Part shown: piece by piece, positions 28,584 through 39,720 of the stretch
Layout of the letters: every line of letters starts with the position of its first letter
How positions within the stretch are numbered: the first letter of the stretch is position 1
DNA from: Pseudomonadota bacterium
GTDB taxonomy: Bacteria; Pseudomonadota; Alphaproteobacteria; Micropepsales; Micropepsaceae
Length of the DNA stretch: 64,000 nt
NCBI GenBank assembly: GCA_018241025.1
Contig: JAFEEQ010000013.1
Coordinates: 62,001-126,000, forward strand
Direction: 5' to 3'
Translations under genes and position numbers: made by a program
Notes under the pieces: model-generated
The model's input: the letters and a program-made list of their open reading frames with translations, nothing else
What the model was told of the DNA's origin: nothing
Database searches by the model: none

Positions 28584-30032
28584 CTAGTAGAGGCCGACCT
28601 TTCCGCGGAAGGTTTCGAAGATCGTGTCCGATTTGTAACCGATACCGTTCTTGAACACATAGGGCATGCGCTCGAGCGCCATCGCATCGCGCATGGGATC
28701 GCCGTCGATCAACACGATGTCCGCGCGCTTGCCGACGGCGAGCGAACCCACATTGTGGTCGCGCCCGAGAAATACGGCGCCATTCAGCGTCACGATCTTC
28801 AGCGCCTGCGGAAAGGTGAATCCGGCCTCGACGAGCAGCTCAATCTCGCGCTTGCCTGCGAAGCCCGGGATCACGCCACCGAACCCGGTGGGGTCGGTGC
28901 CTGCGAGCAACGTTCCGCCGGCGTCGTAGAACATCTTCTCGAGCTTCATCAGCTTGGGAAGGATCACGGTGTAGGGCTTGGTCCGCGGATTGGTCGCGGT
29001 GTTGGACCAGCTCGTCTCGTAATCCTTGCGCAGGTCGGGAAGCAGCAGTTGCAGCGCGGCCTCCGGCGCCTCCGGGCGGCCGGGCGTGAAGGTTTCGAGC
29101 ACCGTCAGGGTCGATGTCAGAGCGACATGCTTGTTGACCAGCAATGCGATCAGCGATTTCACGCCGGGGCTGTCGATGTCGACATCGGCGATGGCCTGCT
29201 GCGAATGCTCGGGACAGACATCCGGCTTCTTGCCGGGATAGAAATCGGTCATGACCGCGAAGCCATGCTCGAGATTGTCGATGCCGAGATCGGCGGCCTC
29301 GCGATAGGTCACCGAGCAGAGATGGCCGGTGATCTTCATGCCATGCGCATGCGCTGCATCGATTGCCGCCTTCAGCTCGGCGCGGGTGATGTTGATATAG
29401 GCCTTGAACGAGGTCGCGCCGGCATCGGCCCAGAAATCGACCGTCTTCTTCGCATCGTCGGGACCATGCAGCGTGTGCATCTGGAGGAAGGGATTGGCCT
29501 CGCCGTTGAGATAGGGGCCGGTGACGTCGAGGTCGGGGCCGATGGCGCGTCCGTTCGCGATGTCGTTTGCGAGATTGATGTCGGCATAGGGTTCGAGCGA
29601 GCCACCGGTGCGCGCAGTCGTCGTGCCGCCGGCGAGATAGAGCCGCGCGAAGGAGACCGGAAGCGCGGCGTAGATCGGACCGGTGGGATAGAACAGGTGC
29701 TCATGCACCATGACGAAGCCGGGCAGCAGCGTCTTGTGATGGGCATCGATGATGGTCGCACCGTGCGGGATGCGTATGCGCGACGCGGCGCCGAGCGCGA
29801 CGATGCGGCCGTCTTTGACGATCAGCGTCTGGTCGTAGCGCGGCGCGGCGCCGGTGCCGTCGACGATCTCCGCATGGGTGAAGGCGATGACGGGCTGGCT
29901 ATAGGCGATGAATTTCGCCGCGTCCGGATCGGTCGGCGGCGGCGCCGCGGCATCGTCCATGTCCTGGGCGGAGGCCGAAAGTGCGAGCAAGGCAACCGCC
30001 GAAGCGGCGGCCAGAATCCGAAATCCGCGCAT
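28584..30032 (-). CDS. Secreted amidohydrolase
   Basis: The 482-residue protein has a signal peptide (MRGFRILAAASAVALLALSASA). It is a metal-dependent amidohydrolase of the imidazolonepropionase/prolidase-like group. The beta-sandwich start THAEIVDGTGAAPRYDQTLIVKDGRI and IIDAHHKTLLPGFVMVHEHLF with the His-X-His motif are clear. Later motifs are KITGHLCS, IDNLEHG and LLAGTDPTG, where the last Asp is the catalytic-metal residue. Substrate is unknown; exported members often act on dipeptides or cyclic imides. GGGGGA precedes the start. Confidence 0.88.
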   Translation of the reverse strand: MRGFRILAAASAVALLALSASAQDMDDAAAPPPTDPDAAKFIAYSQPVIAFTHAEIVDGTGAAPRYDQTLIVKDGRIVALGAASRIRIPHGATIIDAHHKTLLPGFVMVHEHLFYPTGPIYAALPVSFARLYLAGGTTTARTGGSLEPYADINLANDIANGRAIGPDLDVTGPYLNGEANPFLQMHTLHGPDDAKKTVDFWADAGATSFKAYINITRAELKAAIDAAHAHGMKITGHLCSVTYREAADLGIDNLEHGFAVMTDFYPGKKPDVCPEHSQQAIADVDIDSPGVKSLIALLVNKHVALTSTLTVLETFTPGRPEAPEAALQLLLPDLRKDYETSWSNTATNPRTKPYTVILPKLMKLEKMFYDAGGTLLAGTDPTGFGGVIPGFAGKREIELLVEAGFTFPQALKIVTLNGAVFLGRDHNVGSLAVGKRADIVLIDGDPMRDAMALERMPYVFKNGIGYKSDTIFETFRGKVGLY

Positions 30033-30139
30033 GAATTCCCCCGTGACGTGCCTGTAGAGCTTGGCACGCGAACGGCAGGGGACAAAGGGAGGAACGGGAG
30101 CGCGCGGCCTGCCGAGCCGTAGCCCGCGAGGTCGGTACA

Positions 30140-30197
30140 GCCCTCCTGTGCTGAAGCTTCGGAGGGCAACCTCCGCTCGCTGCGCGAGCGTAGGTTG
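30140..30197 (-). repeat. Two-hairpin element abutting tRNA-Val
   Basis: Hairpin A (30140-30167) has arms GCCCTCC/GGAGGGC around a loop that reads TGTGCTGAAGCTTC. Hairpin B (30167-30197) has outer arms CAACCT/AGGTTG and an inner CGCTCG/CGAGCG stem, and its tRNA-proximal arm includes the CA of the tRNA CCA end. A sister element with the same loop but a different stem lies beside tRNA-Leu at 39470-39540. Confidence 0.7.
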
Positions 30198-30271
30198 GTG
30201 GGCGGTGACGGGTTCGAACCGCCGACCCTATCGGTGTAAACGATATGCTCTACCAGCTGAGCTAACCGCCC
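30196..30271 (-). tRNA. tRNA-Val (TAC)
   Basis: The 76-nt gene has acceptor GGGCGGT/ACCGCCC, D arm GCTCAGCTGGTAGAGC, anticodon loop TTTACAC with TAC, and T arm GGCGGTTCGAACCCGTC. CCA is encoded. Confidence 0.95.
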
Positions 30272-30322
30272 TTGAGGGGCGGCTTATACGGCGCAGTGCG
30301 GTGCAAGGGGAAGGGGCACGAC

Positions 30323-30841
30323 ATGGCGGCTTTGGAAGCATGGGACAGTTTCTATGTCATCGTGGGGGCATCGGCGGGGGCGCTGATCGGGCTTCAATTC
30401 GTACTGATGACGCTGATCGCGGAACGGCCGCAGCCGGGGATCGTCCAGGTGGGGCGGGCGTTCGGCACACCGACCGTCGTACACTTCAGCACGACGCTGA
30501 CGCTCGGTGCCCTCGTCCGCACCCCCTGGCCCGATGCCGTTTACGCCGTGTGGACCAGCGCCGCCGTCGGACTGTTCGGCCTGACCTTCATGGCGATGAC
30601 AGTCACGCGGATGTGGAACCAAAAGGTCTATCGGCCCGATCTGGAGGACCTCGCCTTTCACGTCGTGCTGCCGCTCCTGGCCTATGGCGTTCTCGTCGGC
30701 TGTGTCGCTCTCGCCCATGTCGAGCTGGCGCTGTTCGGCATCGGCGGCTCCGCCCTGCTCCTCCTGCTGGTCGGCATCCACAACGCCTGGGACGCGGTCG
30801 ACTATCAGGTCTACGTCCAGCGCATCCGGCGTGACGGCTGA
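30323..30841 (+). CDS. Integral membrane protein of unknown function
   Basis: The 172-residue protein has about four or five hydrophobic helices (FYVIVGASAGALIGLQFVLM, TSAAVGLFGLTFMAMTV, LAFHVVLPLLAYGVLVGCVAL and ALFGIGGSALLLLLVGIHNAWD). I do not recognise a family or catalytic motif. The start at 30323 (MAALEAWDSF) follows AAGGGG with good spacing; an upstream in-frame ATG at 30272 lies against tRNA-Val and is unlikely. It precedes the PRPP synthetase gene by 60 nt. Confidence 0.75.
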   Translation: MAALEAWDSFYVIVGASAGALIGLQFVLMTLIAERPQPGIVQVGRAFGTPTVVHFSTTLTLGALVRTPWPDAVYAVWTSAAVGLFGLTFMAMTVTRMWNQKVYRPDLEDLAFHVVLPLLAYGVLVGCVALAHVELALFGIGGSALLLLLVGIHNAWDAVDYQVYVQRIRRDG

Positions 30842-30901
30842 GCCGTTGCGCTGCCTGCGGAATCCGCCGATAAGGCCGCCGCAGCGCCTGAGGGTATCCG
30901 C

Positions 30902-31843
30902 ATGAAGGAGATCACCGTTTTCGGCGGGCGCGCGCACCCCGAACTCGCCGCTGAGATCTGCCGGCACCTCAATGTGCCGCTGTCGCCTTCGCGCATCACG
31001 CGTTTCGCCAATGACTGTCTGGAAGTCCAACTGCAGGCCAATTGCCGCGAGCGCGACGTCTACATCATCCAGCCGGTCTGCGATCCGGTGCAGGAGCACA
31101 TGATGGAGCTGCTCCTGATGTGCGATGCGGCGCGTGGCGCCTCGGCCGCGCGGATCACCGTGGTGATGCCGTTCTTCGCCTATGCCCGATCGGACAAGAA
31201 GGACCAGCCGCGCATCTCTATCGGCGGAAGGCTGATGGCGGACCTGCTGGCCACGGCCGGCGCGAACCGGGTGCTGACCATGGCGTTGCACTCGCCGCAG
31301 GTGCACGGCTTCTTCAGCGTGCCGGTGGATCACCTCCATGCGCTCTACGAACTGGCGGAATATTTCAAGCGCTACGATCTCTCCAATGCCGTCGCGGTCT
31401 CGCCTGACCTCGGCAATGCCAAGGACACGGCAGCCTTCGCACGCCGGCTCGGCATCGATGTCGCGGTCGCAGCCAAGCAGCGCTTCGCCAACGACAAGGT
31501 GGTAATCTCGTCGATCATCGGCGATGTGACGGGCAAGGACGTGATCGTGCTCGACGACGAGATCGCCAAGGGCTCGACGATGCTCGAGCTACTGACCCAT
31601 CTGCGCGCCAACAAGGCGCGCTCGATCCGGATTGCGTGCACCCACGGCCTGTTCGCTGCCGGAGCGGCGCAACGCCTTTCGGAGCAGGACGACGTGCTGG
31701 AGATCGTGTGCACCAACACGGTGGCGATCTCGCCGGAGAAGCGGGCGCCGAAGCTGACGGTCCTGTCGATCGGCAAGGCCCTGGCGGACGCGATCCAGCG
31801 CACGCATGACGGCGAGTCCGTCAGCGCGCTGTTCCACGGGTAG
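30902..31843 (+). CDS. Divergent ribose-phosphate pyrophosphokinase
   Basis: The 313-residue protein has the full PRPP synthetase layout, which makes PRPP from ribose 5-phosphate and ATP. The ATP loop reads YARSDKKDQPRISIGG (residues 94-109) where the standard enzyme has YARQDRKD. The catalytic flexible loop keeps Lys192 and Arg194 (AAKQRFANDK). The PRPP loop reads VLDDEIAKGSTM (217-227) instead of DDMIDTGGT. These changes mark it as a divergent paralogue rather than the housekeeping Prs, which is not in the window. It may have altered regulation or substrate; this is inference. ALHSPQVHGFF replaces the usual DLHADQIQGFF. Confidence 0.85.
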   Translation: MKEITVFGGRAHPELAAEICRHLNVPLSPSRITRFANDCLEVQLQANCRERDVYIIQPVCDPVQEHMMELLLMCDAARGASAARITVVMPFFAYARSDKKDQPRISIGGRLMADLLATAGANRVLTMALHSPQVHGFFSVPVDHLHALYELAEYFKRYDLSNAVAVSPDLGNAKDTAAFARRLGIDVAVAAKQRFANDKVVISSIIGDVTGKDVIVLDDEIAKGSTMLELLTHLRANKARSIRIACTHGLFAAGAAQRLSEQDDVLEIVCTNTVAISPEKRAPKLTVLSIGKALADAIQRTHDGESVSALFHG

Positions 31844-31876
31844 ATCAGAAAACGCGGCGAAGTTACGCCGGGCGCC

Positions 31877-32155
31877 CTACTCCGCGTTCAGGGAATCCTT
31901 GAGCTGCTTGCCGGGACGGAAGCGCGGCTGCTTGGACGGCTTGATGGTGATCTCTTCGCCGGTCTGCGGGTTGCGGCCCTTGCCGCCGGCGCGGGTGGCA
32001 ACCACGAAGACGCCGAAGCCGGTCAGACGGACTTCCTCTCCGGACTTCAGGGAGGCTGCGATCAGGTCGAACACACCTTCCACGGCCTTGGCCGAAGCAT
32101 TCTTGTCGAGGCCCGTATGGTCGGCCAGTTTGGCGATCAGTTCGTTCTTGTTCAC
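31877..32155 (-). CDS. hupB: HU-family DNA-binding protein
   Basis: The 92-residue nucleoid protein bends and compacts DNA. It has the standard HU sequence: NKNELIAKLADHTGLDKNASAKAVEGVFD, then VRLTGFGVFVV and the DNA-binding arm GRNPQTGEEITIKPSKQPRFRPGK. The start is GTG at 32155 with AAAGGAG 8 nt upstream. It follows lon, the usual order in proteobacteria. Confidence 0.96.
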   Translation of the reverse strand: MNKNELIAKLADHTGLDKNASAKAVEGVFDLIAASLKSGEEVRLTGFGVFVVATRAGGKGRNPQTGEEITIKPSKQPRFRPGKQLKDSLNAE

Positions 32156-32257
32156 GGCGACGGCTCCTTTGCGCGATTCGCTGCAACTCACATGACTTTA
32201 TGGCCTTGCGGCTGCGGATCAAACCCGAAAACCCAAGATTTCAGCGGAAAATGACCG

Positions 32258-32293
32258 AAAAAAGACCCCGGACGGTCGCCCGCCCGGGGTCTT
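32258..32293 (-). terminator. Intrinsic terminator of lon
   Basis: Arms AAGACCCCGG (32262-32271) and CCGGGGTCTT (32284-32293) pair perfectly, and in the minus direction they are followed by a run of T residues. It lies about 22 nt past the lon stop and separates lon from hupB. Confidence 0.88.
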
Positions 32294-32314
32294 CAACAAC
32301 TTCTTGCACAACTT

Positions 32315-34744
<2,430 letters not shown>

Positions 34745-34854
34745 GCTTATCTCCTGACCGCCCCTCTCCGAGGTGACGGGTGCTGTCGGCGCCGCCCCTT
34801 CTGGGCACGGAGACCGGTTAGGGGAGCCTCCCTGATGGGCCGACTCCCAGATGA

Positions 34855-34886
34855 CTAAAGTGGTCCCGCTAAGGGATCGTTTCAAG
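34855..34886 (-). promoter_or_regulatory. Possible heat-shock (sigma-32) promoter of lon
   Basis: On the minus strand CTTGAAA (34886-34880) matches the sigma-32 -35 element exactly. After 16 nt, CCACTTTAG (34863-34855) is a partial match to a -10. It lies about 110 nt upstream of the lon start. The rest of 34745-35039 contains no gene that I can support. Confidence 0.45.
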
Positions 34887-35039
34887 GCAGGGGTTTAACT
34901 GACCACTGCAAAGGCTTAGCAGCCTAATAGACCAAGGTTTCCGCAATCTTTCGCAGCGGCATGGTGTCCGGTGACGGGGAGTCATGGAACTAGACCATCC
35001 CGCGTGAGCCGTATTGCCGCCCCGCACAGCAACCAGGTC

Positions 35040-35777
35040 TCAAGCGATATTCAACAGCTGGCCTTTTTCGCAAAGCGCGCCGCAATGGTAGCTGAATACG
35101 CCTGCGGCAAGTTTTCCCCCGAGTGCAAGAAGCGACCGCCGGATCGCCATCTTCACCGCAGCCTTAAGCCTGTTGCCGGCAAAAGCGTGCACGGCCAGGC
35201 TGGAATCGAAAATCGCCTGCCTCCGGATCGAAAGACCCGAAGTTTCCAGCTGAAGCGCAAAGGACATCGGGGAATAGGCGTTGATGTGGCCGATATTCAA
35301 TGTCGGCTGCATCCTTCCATGCGATGCCAATGCGGTCGACTCGCACGGCACTTCGACATACACGAAGCGCCGCGCGACGCGGCGCAATTCGAGAAGGAAG
35401 CCACGCGGATTTGTAACGTGCTCAAGCACATGCGTGGCATAGACGAGGTCGAAGGACGCGTCAGGGAACGGAATTGTCTTGCCATCATAGGGAACGATCA
35501 AGATCGCACGGTCTGCGACCGTCGACGCGACCCTTTCTTCGGCAATCTCGATGCCCGTCAGCAAGCGGCCCAAACCGCGCTCAGCCAGCTTCTGAAGAAC
35601 GACACCTGTTCCGCATCCGACTTCGAGCACGTCTGTGATTTCATCGCGAAACGGCTCCACCATCGCAAAAATGTTGGAGGCTTTGTCGATTGCGCCAATC
35701 TCACGCCACGCAAAGTCCGCTGCGTCATAAGGACGGCTGTAAAGCTCCTGCAGATCCGGAATTGCAAAATTGGGCAT
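35040..35777 (-). CDS. Class I SAM-dependent methyltransferase
   Basis: The 245-residue protein has the Rossmann motif I VLEVGCGTGVVL, the acidic residue after beta-2 (LLTGIEIAEERV), motif II region FPDASFDLVYATHVLEHV and post-motif RRFVYVEVPCES. This pattern is that of Methyltransf_11-type enzymes acting on small molecules or glycans. The substrate is unknown. It lies 44 nt after clpX and in front of the lon promoter region, interrupting the usual clpX-lon neighbourhood. It lacks a Shine-Dalgarno and its bases look less GC-rich at third positions than the flanking genes, suggesting later insertion. Confidence 0.85.
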   Translation of the reverse strand: MPNFAIPDLQELYSRPYDAADFAWREIGAIDKASNIFAMVEPFRDEITDVLEVGCGTGVVLQKLAERGLGRLLTGIEIAEERVASTVADRAILIVPYDGKTIPFPDASFDLVYATHVLEHVTNPRGFLLELRRVARRFVYVEVPCESTALASHGRMQPTLNIGHINAYSPMSFALQLETSGLSIRRQAIFDSSLAVHAFAGNRLKAAVKMAIRRSLLALGGKLAAGVFSYHCGALCEKGQLLNIA

Positions 35778-35821
35778 AGGTCAGCAGTCGCGTCCGAAAA
35801 TCCGCCGGCGGCACCGACCTC

Positions 35822-37090
35822 TCAAGAAGCGCTCTTCTGGGCAGCTTCGCCCTTGTCCGAGTAGGTGTATAGCGGGCGCGCCTTGCCTTCGACGACGTCG
35901 GCGGTGACCACGACTTCCTGAACGCCGTTGAGCGTCGGAAGCTCGAACATCGTCTCGAGCAGGAAACCTTCCATGATCGAGCGCAGGCCGCGGGCGCCGG
36001 TCTTGCGGGAGATCGCCTTGCGCGAGATGGCGTGGAGCGCCTCTTCCTGGAAGCGGAGCTTGACGCCTTCCATCTCGAACATGCGCTGGTACTGCTTGGC
36101 GAGCGCGTTCTTCGGGCGGGTCAGGATTTCGATCAGCGCCGGCTCGGTCAGGTCGCCCAGCGTGGCGAGGATCGGTAGACGGCCGATGAATTCCGGGATC
36201 AGGCCGAACTTCAGCAGGTCCTCAGGTTCCACTTCGCGCAGAATCTCGCCGGTGCCGCGCTCATCCGGATCGCGGACCTTGGCGCCGAATCCCATGCCGC
36301 CGCCCTGGGTGCGGCCGGAAATGATCTTGTCGAGACCGGCAAAGGCGCCACCGACGATGAACAGGATGTTCGAGGTGTCGACCTGCAGGAACTCCTGCTG
36401 CGGATGCTTGCGCCCGCCCTGCGGCGGCACGGAGGCGACGGTGCCTTCCATGATCTTGAGCAGGGCCTGCTGCACGCCCTCGCCCGAGACGTCGCGGGTG
36501 ATGGACGGGTTGTCCGACTTGCGGCTGATCTTGTCGATTTCGTCGATGTAGACGATGCCGCGCTGCGCCCGCTCGACATTGTAGTCGGCGTTCTGGAGCA
36601 GCTTGAGGATGATGTTCTCGACGTCTTCGCCGACGTAGCCTGCTTCGGTCAGCGTCGTGGCGTCGGCCATGGTGAAGGGCACGTCGAGGATGCGGGCGAG
36701 CGTCTGCGCGAGCAGCGTCTTGCCGCAGCCGGTCGGGCCGATCAGCATGATGTTCGACTTCGCCAGCTCAACGTCGCCGTTCTTGCCGGAGGAATTGATG
36801 CGCTTGTAGTGGTTGTGGACCGCGACGCTCAGGACCTTCTTGGCGTGCTGCTGGCCGACGACGTAATCGTCAAGGACCTTGAAAATCTCCTGCGGCGTGG
36901 GAACGCCTTCCTTCGACTTCATGAAGGAGGTCTTGTTCTCTTCGCGGATGATCTCCATGCACAGCTCGACGCATTCATCGCAGATGAACACCGTCGGACC
37001 GGCGATGAGCTTGCGCACTTCGTGCTGGCTCTTGCCGCAGAAGGAACAGTACAGCGTGTTCTTGGATTCGCCGCCGCTCGCCTTACTCAT
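35822..37090 (-). CDS. clpX: ClpXP protease ATPase subunit ClpX
   Basis: The 422-residue AAA+ unfoldase feeds substrates to ClpP. It has the N-terminal zinc-binding domain ([18 protein letters not shown] ... CDECVELC), Walker [14 protein letters not shown], the pore loop GYVGEDVEN, Walker [11 protein letters not shown] and sensor [11 protein letters not shown]. The start at 37090 ([11 protein letters not shown]) follows TTGGAG. The 175 nt between clpP and clpX may hold its own promoter. Confidence 0.97.
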   Translation of the reverse strand: MSKASGGESKNTLYCSFCGKSQHEVRKLIAGPTVFICDECVELCMEIIREENKTSFMKSKEGVPTPQEIFKVLDDYVVGQQHAKKVLSVAVHNHYKRINSSGKNGDVELAKSNIMLIGPTGCGKTLLAQTLARILDVPFTMADATTLTEAGYVGEDVENIILKLLQNADYNVERAQRGIVYIDEIDKISRKSDNPSITRDVSGEGVQQALLKIMEGTVASVPPQGGRKHPQQEFLQVDTSNILFIVGGAFAGLDKIISGRTQGGGMGFGAKVRDPDERGTGEILREVEPEDLLKFGLIPEFIGRLPILATLGDLTEPALIEILTRPKNALAKQYQRMFEMEGVKLRFQEEALHAISRKAISRKTGARGLRSIMEGFLLETMFELPTLNGVQEVVVTADVVEGKARPLYTYSDKGEAAQKSAS

Positions 37091-37265
37091 CAGATCTCCA
37101 AGGCCTTTCGCCCCGTCCAATTCCCATATGGGTCCCGGTAGGACCCGTGACGGCACGCCATGCGAAGCAGCGTACCTTCCGAACATTCGACCACGTTAGC
37201 GCCGGACGGATCAAGAATTGTTTAATCCGACCAAATCCCTAACGAAACCTGCGGGTTAGCCCGCC

Positions 37266-37892
37266 TCAAACGTTCTCGCCTTCGGGCCGGCGCGTCATGA
37301 TCTGGTCGATCAATCCGAACGCCTTGGCCTCCTCCGCCGTCATGTAGGTATCGCGGTCGAGGGCCTTTTCGATCTCCTCGACGGTGCGGCCGGTGTGACG
37401 GGCGTAAATTTCGTTCAGGCGATGCTTGAGCTTCACGACCTCTTCGGCGTGGCGCGCGATGTCCGCGGCATTGCCGTAGAACGACGCACTCGGCTGATGC
37501 ACCAGAACGCGGCTGTTGGGCAGCGCGTAGCGATCGCCCTTCTTGCCCGCCATCAGCAGCAGAGACGCGGCGCTCGCCGCCTGGCCGATGCAGAAGGTCT
37601 GCACCGAAGGACGGATGAGCTGCATCGTGTCGTAGATCGCCAGACCCGCCGTGACGACGCCGCCCGGCGAGTTGATGTACATGTGGATTTCCTTCTTGGG
37701 GTTCTCGGCCTCAAGAAAGAGAAGCTGGGCGGTGATAAGGCTCGCGCCGTAATCCTCGATGCCGCCGGTGATGAAGATCACGCGCTCCTTGAGCAGGCGC
37801 GAGTAGATGTCGTAGGCGCGTTCGCCCCGCGCGGTCTGTTCGACCACCATCGGCACGAGAGTGTTCATATAGACGTCGCGCGGGTCTGCCAT
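37266..37892 (-). CDS. clpP: ATP-dependent Clp protease proteolytic subunit
   Basis: The 208-residue serine peptidase forms the ClpP barrel. The catalytic triad is Ser107 (GQAASAAS), His132 ([10 protein letters not shown]) and Asp181 (LDRDTYM). The N-terminal half, [29 protein letters not shown], matches the alphaproteobacterial form. Length is normal. The segment after the catalytic histidine ([14 protein letters not shown]) differs from the commoner HQPxGG form but keeps the fold. Confidence 0.96.
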   Translation of the reverse strand: MADPRDVYMNTLVPMVVEQTARGERAYDIYSRLLKERVIFITGGIEDYGASLITAQLLFLEAENPKKEIHMYINSPGGVVTAGLAIYDTMQLIRPSVQTFCIGQAASAASLLLMAGKKGDRYALPNSRVLVHQPSASFYGNAADIARHAEEVVKLKHRLNEIYARHTGRTVEEIEKALDRDTYMTAEEAKAFGLIDQIMTRRPEGENV

Positions 37893-37998
37893 AGCGCCCT
37901 GCCCTTCTGATTCGATTTCCGAGACTCGTATGCGCGCACGAGCGCGTCAATCGCACATATAGAGTGCGAACGCGCCCATTGCGACCATGGGGAAGAAA

Positions 37999-38031
37999 GG
38001 GTTATCGCGCATTGATATTGCGCAAATACCC
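37999..38031 (-). terminator. Hairpin after tig
   Basis: Arms GGGTTATCGCGCA (37999-38011) and TGCGCAAATACCC (38019-38031) pair with three mismatches right after the tig stop codon. In the minus direction CCTTTCTT follows. It is a weak or attenuating terminator ahead of clpP. Confidence 0.45.
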
Positions 38032-39393
38032 TTACTTCTCGTTCAGCTTTTCGGCCGCCTCGTCCGGGTCCATGAACAGGGTTTCGCGGTCCACGGTGCG
38101 GTCGGTGACGTCGGCGAGCTCGCCGATGAAGTCGATGACCTTCTCTTCGTAGAGCGGCGCCCGGATCTCGGCCACGGCCTGCGGATTCTGGGTATAGAAT
38201 TGGAACACCTGCTGCTCCTGGCCCGGGAACTGGCGGGCGCGGGCGGCGACGGCGCGCTGGACCTCTTCCGGCGCGACGGTGATGCCGTTCTGCTCGCCGA
38301 GGCGGGCGAGGACGAGACCGAGGCGCACGCGGCGCTCGGCGATCTCGCGATACTCCTTCTTGAGATCTTCTTCGCTCTTGCCTTCGTCGGCGGCAGTCTT
38401 GCCTTCGCGCTGAAGCTCCTGCTCGACCTGCTGCCAGATGCCGTTGAACTCGGTCTCGACCATGCCCGGCGGCAGGTCGAAGGAATGCGCGGCGTCGAGC
38501 GCGTCGAGGATGCGGCGCTTCATATGTAGGCGGCTGGCGCGGGTGAAATCGGATTTGAGCTGGTCGCGGACGCGATCCTTGAGCGTCGCGAGATCCTCGA
38601 GACCCATCTTCTTGGCGAGCTCGGCATCGATCGTGACCGGATCCGGCGAGCGCACGTCCTTGATGGTGACGTCGAACACGGCGTCCTTGCCGGCGAGAGT
38701 CTGTTCCGGATAGTCGGCCGGGAAGGTCACCTTCACTTCGCGCGTGTCGCCGATCTTGGCGCCGACGAGCTGCTCTTCGAAGCCGGGGATCAGCTGACCC
38801 GCGCCGAGGTTGAGATGGAAATCGTCGGCCTTGCCGCCCGGGAATTCGACATCGTCGACCTTACCGACGAAATCGACGACGAGCAGATCGCCCATTTCGG
38901 CCGCGCCGGCTTCGCCGCGCGTGGTGAAGCTGCGCGACTGTTCGGCGAGACGCTTCAGCGCCTCGTCGACATCGGCATCGGCGACTTCGGCGGTGAGACG
39001 TTCGACCTTGAGCTTGGCGACATCCGCCAGCTCGAAGTCCGGCATCAGGTCGACCTTGACGGTGAATTCGAGGTCGGACTTGCCGTCGACGACTTCTTCG
39101 ATGGCGCTGACGAGATCGACCTTCGGCGGGCTCGCCACCTTGAGCTCGTTGTCGGTCACGGCCTTCTGGCTGGATTCGTTGACGGCGTTCTCGACGATCT
39201 CACCCATCATCGCCTTGCCGAAGGTCTTCTTCAGATGCGAGACCGGCGCCTTGCCCGGGCGGAAGCCCTTGAGGTTCATGCGCGGCTTCATCTCTTCGAG
39301 ACGGCCCGTGAGGCGCGTTTCGAGGTCGGACTTGGCGACCACGACCTTATATTCGCGGCGGAGGCCTTCGGAGACGGTCTCGGTGATCTGCAT
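38032..39393 (-). CDS. tig: Trigger factor
   Basis: The 453-residue ribosome-associated chaperone and prolyl isomerase has the ribosome-binding signature GFRPGKAPVSHLKKTFGKAMMGEIV near residues 44-68. It has the FKBP-type PPIase core (AEMGDLLVVDFVGKVDDVEFPGG ... LGAGQLIPGFEEQLVG) and the helical C-terminal domain. The terminal tail is acidic and Lys-rich. It is the first gene of the tig-clpP-clpX cluster, with AGGGAAT before the start. Confidence 0.97.
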   Translation of the reverse strand: MQITETVSEGLRREYKVVVAKSDLETRLTGRLEEMKPRMNLKGFRPGKAPVSHLKKTFGKAMMGEIVENAVNESSQKAVTDNELKVASPPKVDLVSAIEEVVDGKSDLEFTVKVDLMPDFELADVAKLKVERLTAEVADADVDEALKRLAEQSRSFTTRGEAGAAEMGDLLVVDFVGKVDDVEFPGGKADDFHLNLGAGQLIPGFEEQLVGAKIGDTREVKVTFPADYPEQTLAGKDAVFDVTIKDVRSPDPVTIDAELAKKMGLEDLATLKDRVRDQLKSDFTRASRLHMKRRILDALDAAHSFDLPPGMVETEFNGIWQQVEQELQREGKTAADEGKSEEDLKKEYREIAERRVRLGLVLARLGEQNGITVAPEEVQRAVAARARQFPGQEQQVFQFYTQNPQAVAEIRAPLYEEKVIDFIGELADVTDRTVDRETLFMDPDEAAEKLNEK

Positions 39394-39469
39394 CTTCTAT
39401 TCCCTACTCTTCTTTATCAGTCTTCACGCGAAGGCTGGCCCGCCATCCGAAGCCGCGGGGCGGCATGCG

Positions 39470-39540
39470 GTCCACCTACGCTAAAGCTTCGGTGGACGCA
39501 CCATCCTCCCCCCGCTCCGCGGCGTAGGATGGTGCGGGCG
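39470..39540 (-). repeat. Two-hairpin element abutting tRNA-Leu
   Basis: Hairpin A (39470-39497) has arms GTCCACC/GGTGGAC around a loop TACGCTAAAGCTTC. Hairpin B (39497-39536) has perfect 11-bp arms CGCACCATCCT/AGGATGGTGCG, and the tRNA-proximal arm covers the CCA end and the last acceptor bases of tRNA-Leu. The loop of hairpin A is nearly the same as beside tRNA-Val while its stem differs in a compensated way. Confidence 0.75.
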
Positions 39541-39614
39541 GAGGGACTTGAACCCCCATGGCTTTCACCGCTGGAACCTAAATCCAGTGCGTCTACCAGT
39601 TCCGCCACGCCCGC
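39530..39614 (-). tRNA. tRNA-Leu (TAG)
   Basis: The 85-nt gene has acceptor GCGGGCG/CGCCCGC, anticodon stem-loop CTGGA-TTTAGGT-TCCAG with TAG, a long variable arm (CGGTGAAAGCCATG) and T arm GGGGGTTCAAGTCCCTC. CCA is encoded. It lies between the GNAT gene and tig. Confidence 0.95.
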
Positions 39615-39720
39615 CTGGCCGTCGGGGCGGGATTTAGGCCCGAACCGCCGGAAGGGCGCCCCTATAACAGGGGATTTCGGGGGTTGCTAGGGGCGTATGA
39701 CGGATGGGTAACCGCGCCGG

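Noticed and set aside
30284..31339. Minus-strand open frame across the membrane protein and PRPP synthetase
   Set aside because: Both plus-strand genes have clear families or helices and Shine-Dalgarno sequences; the antisense frame has none.
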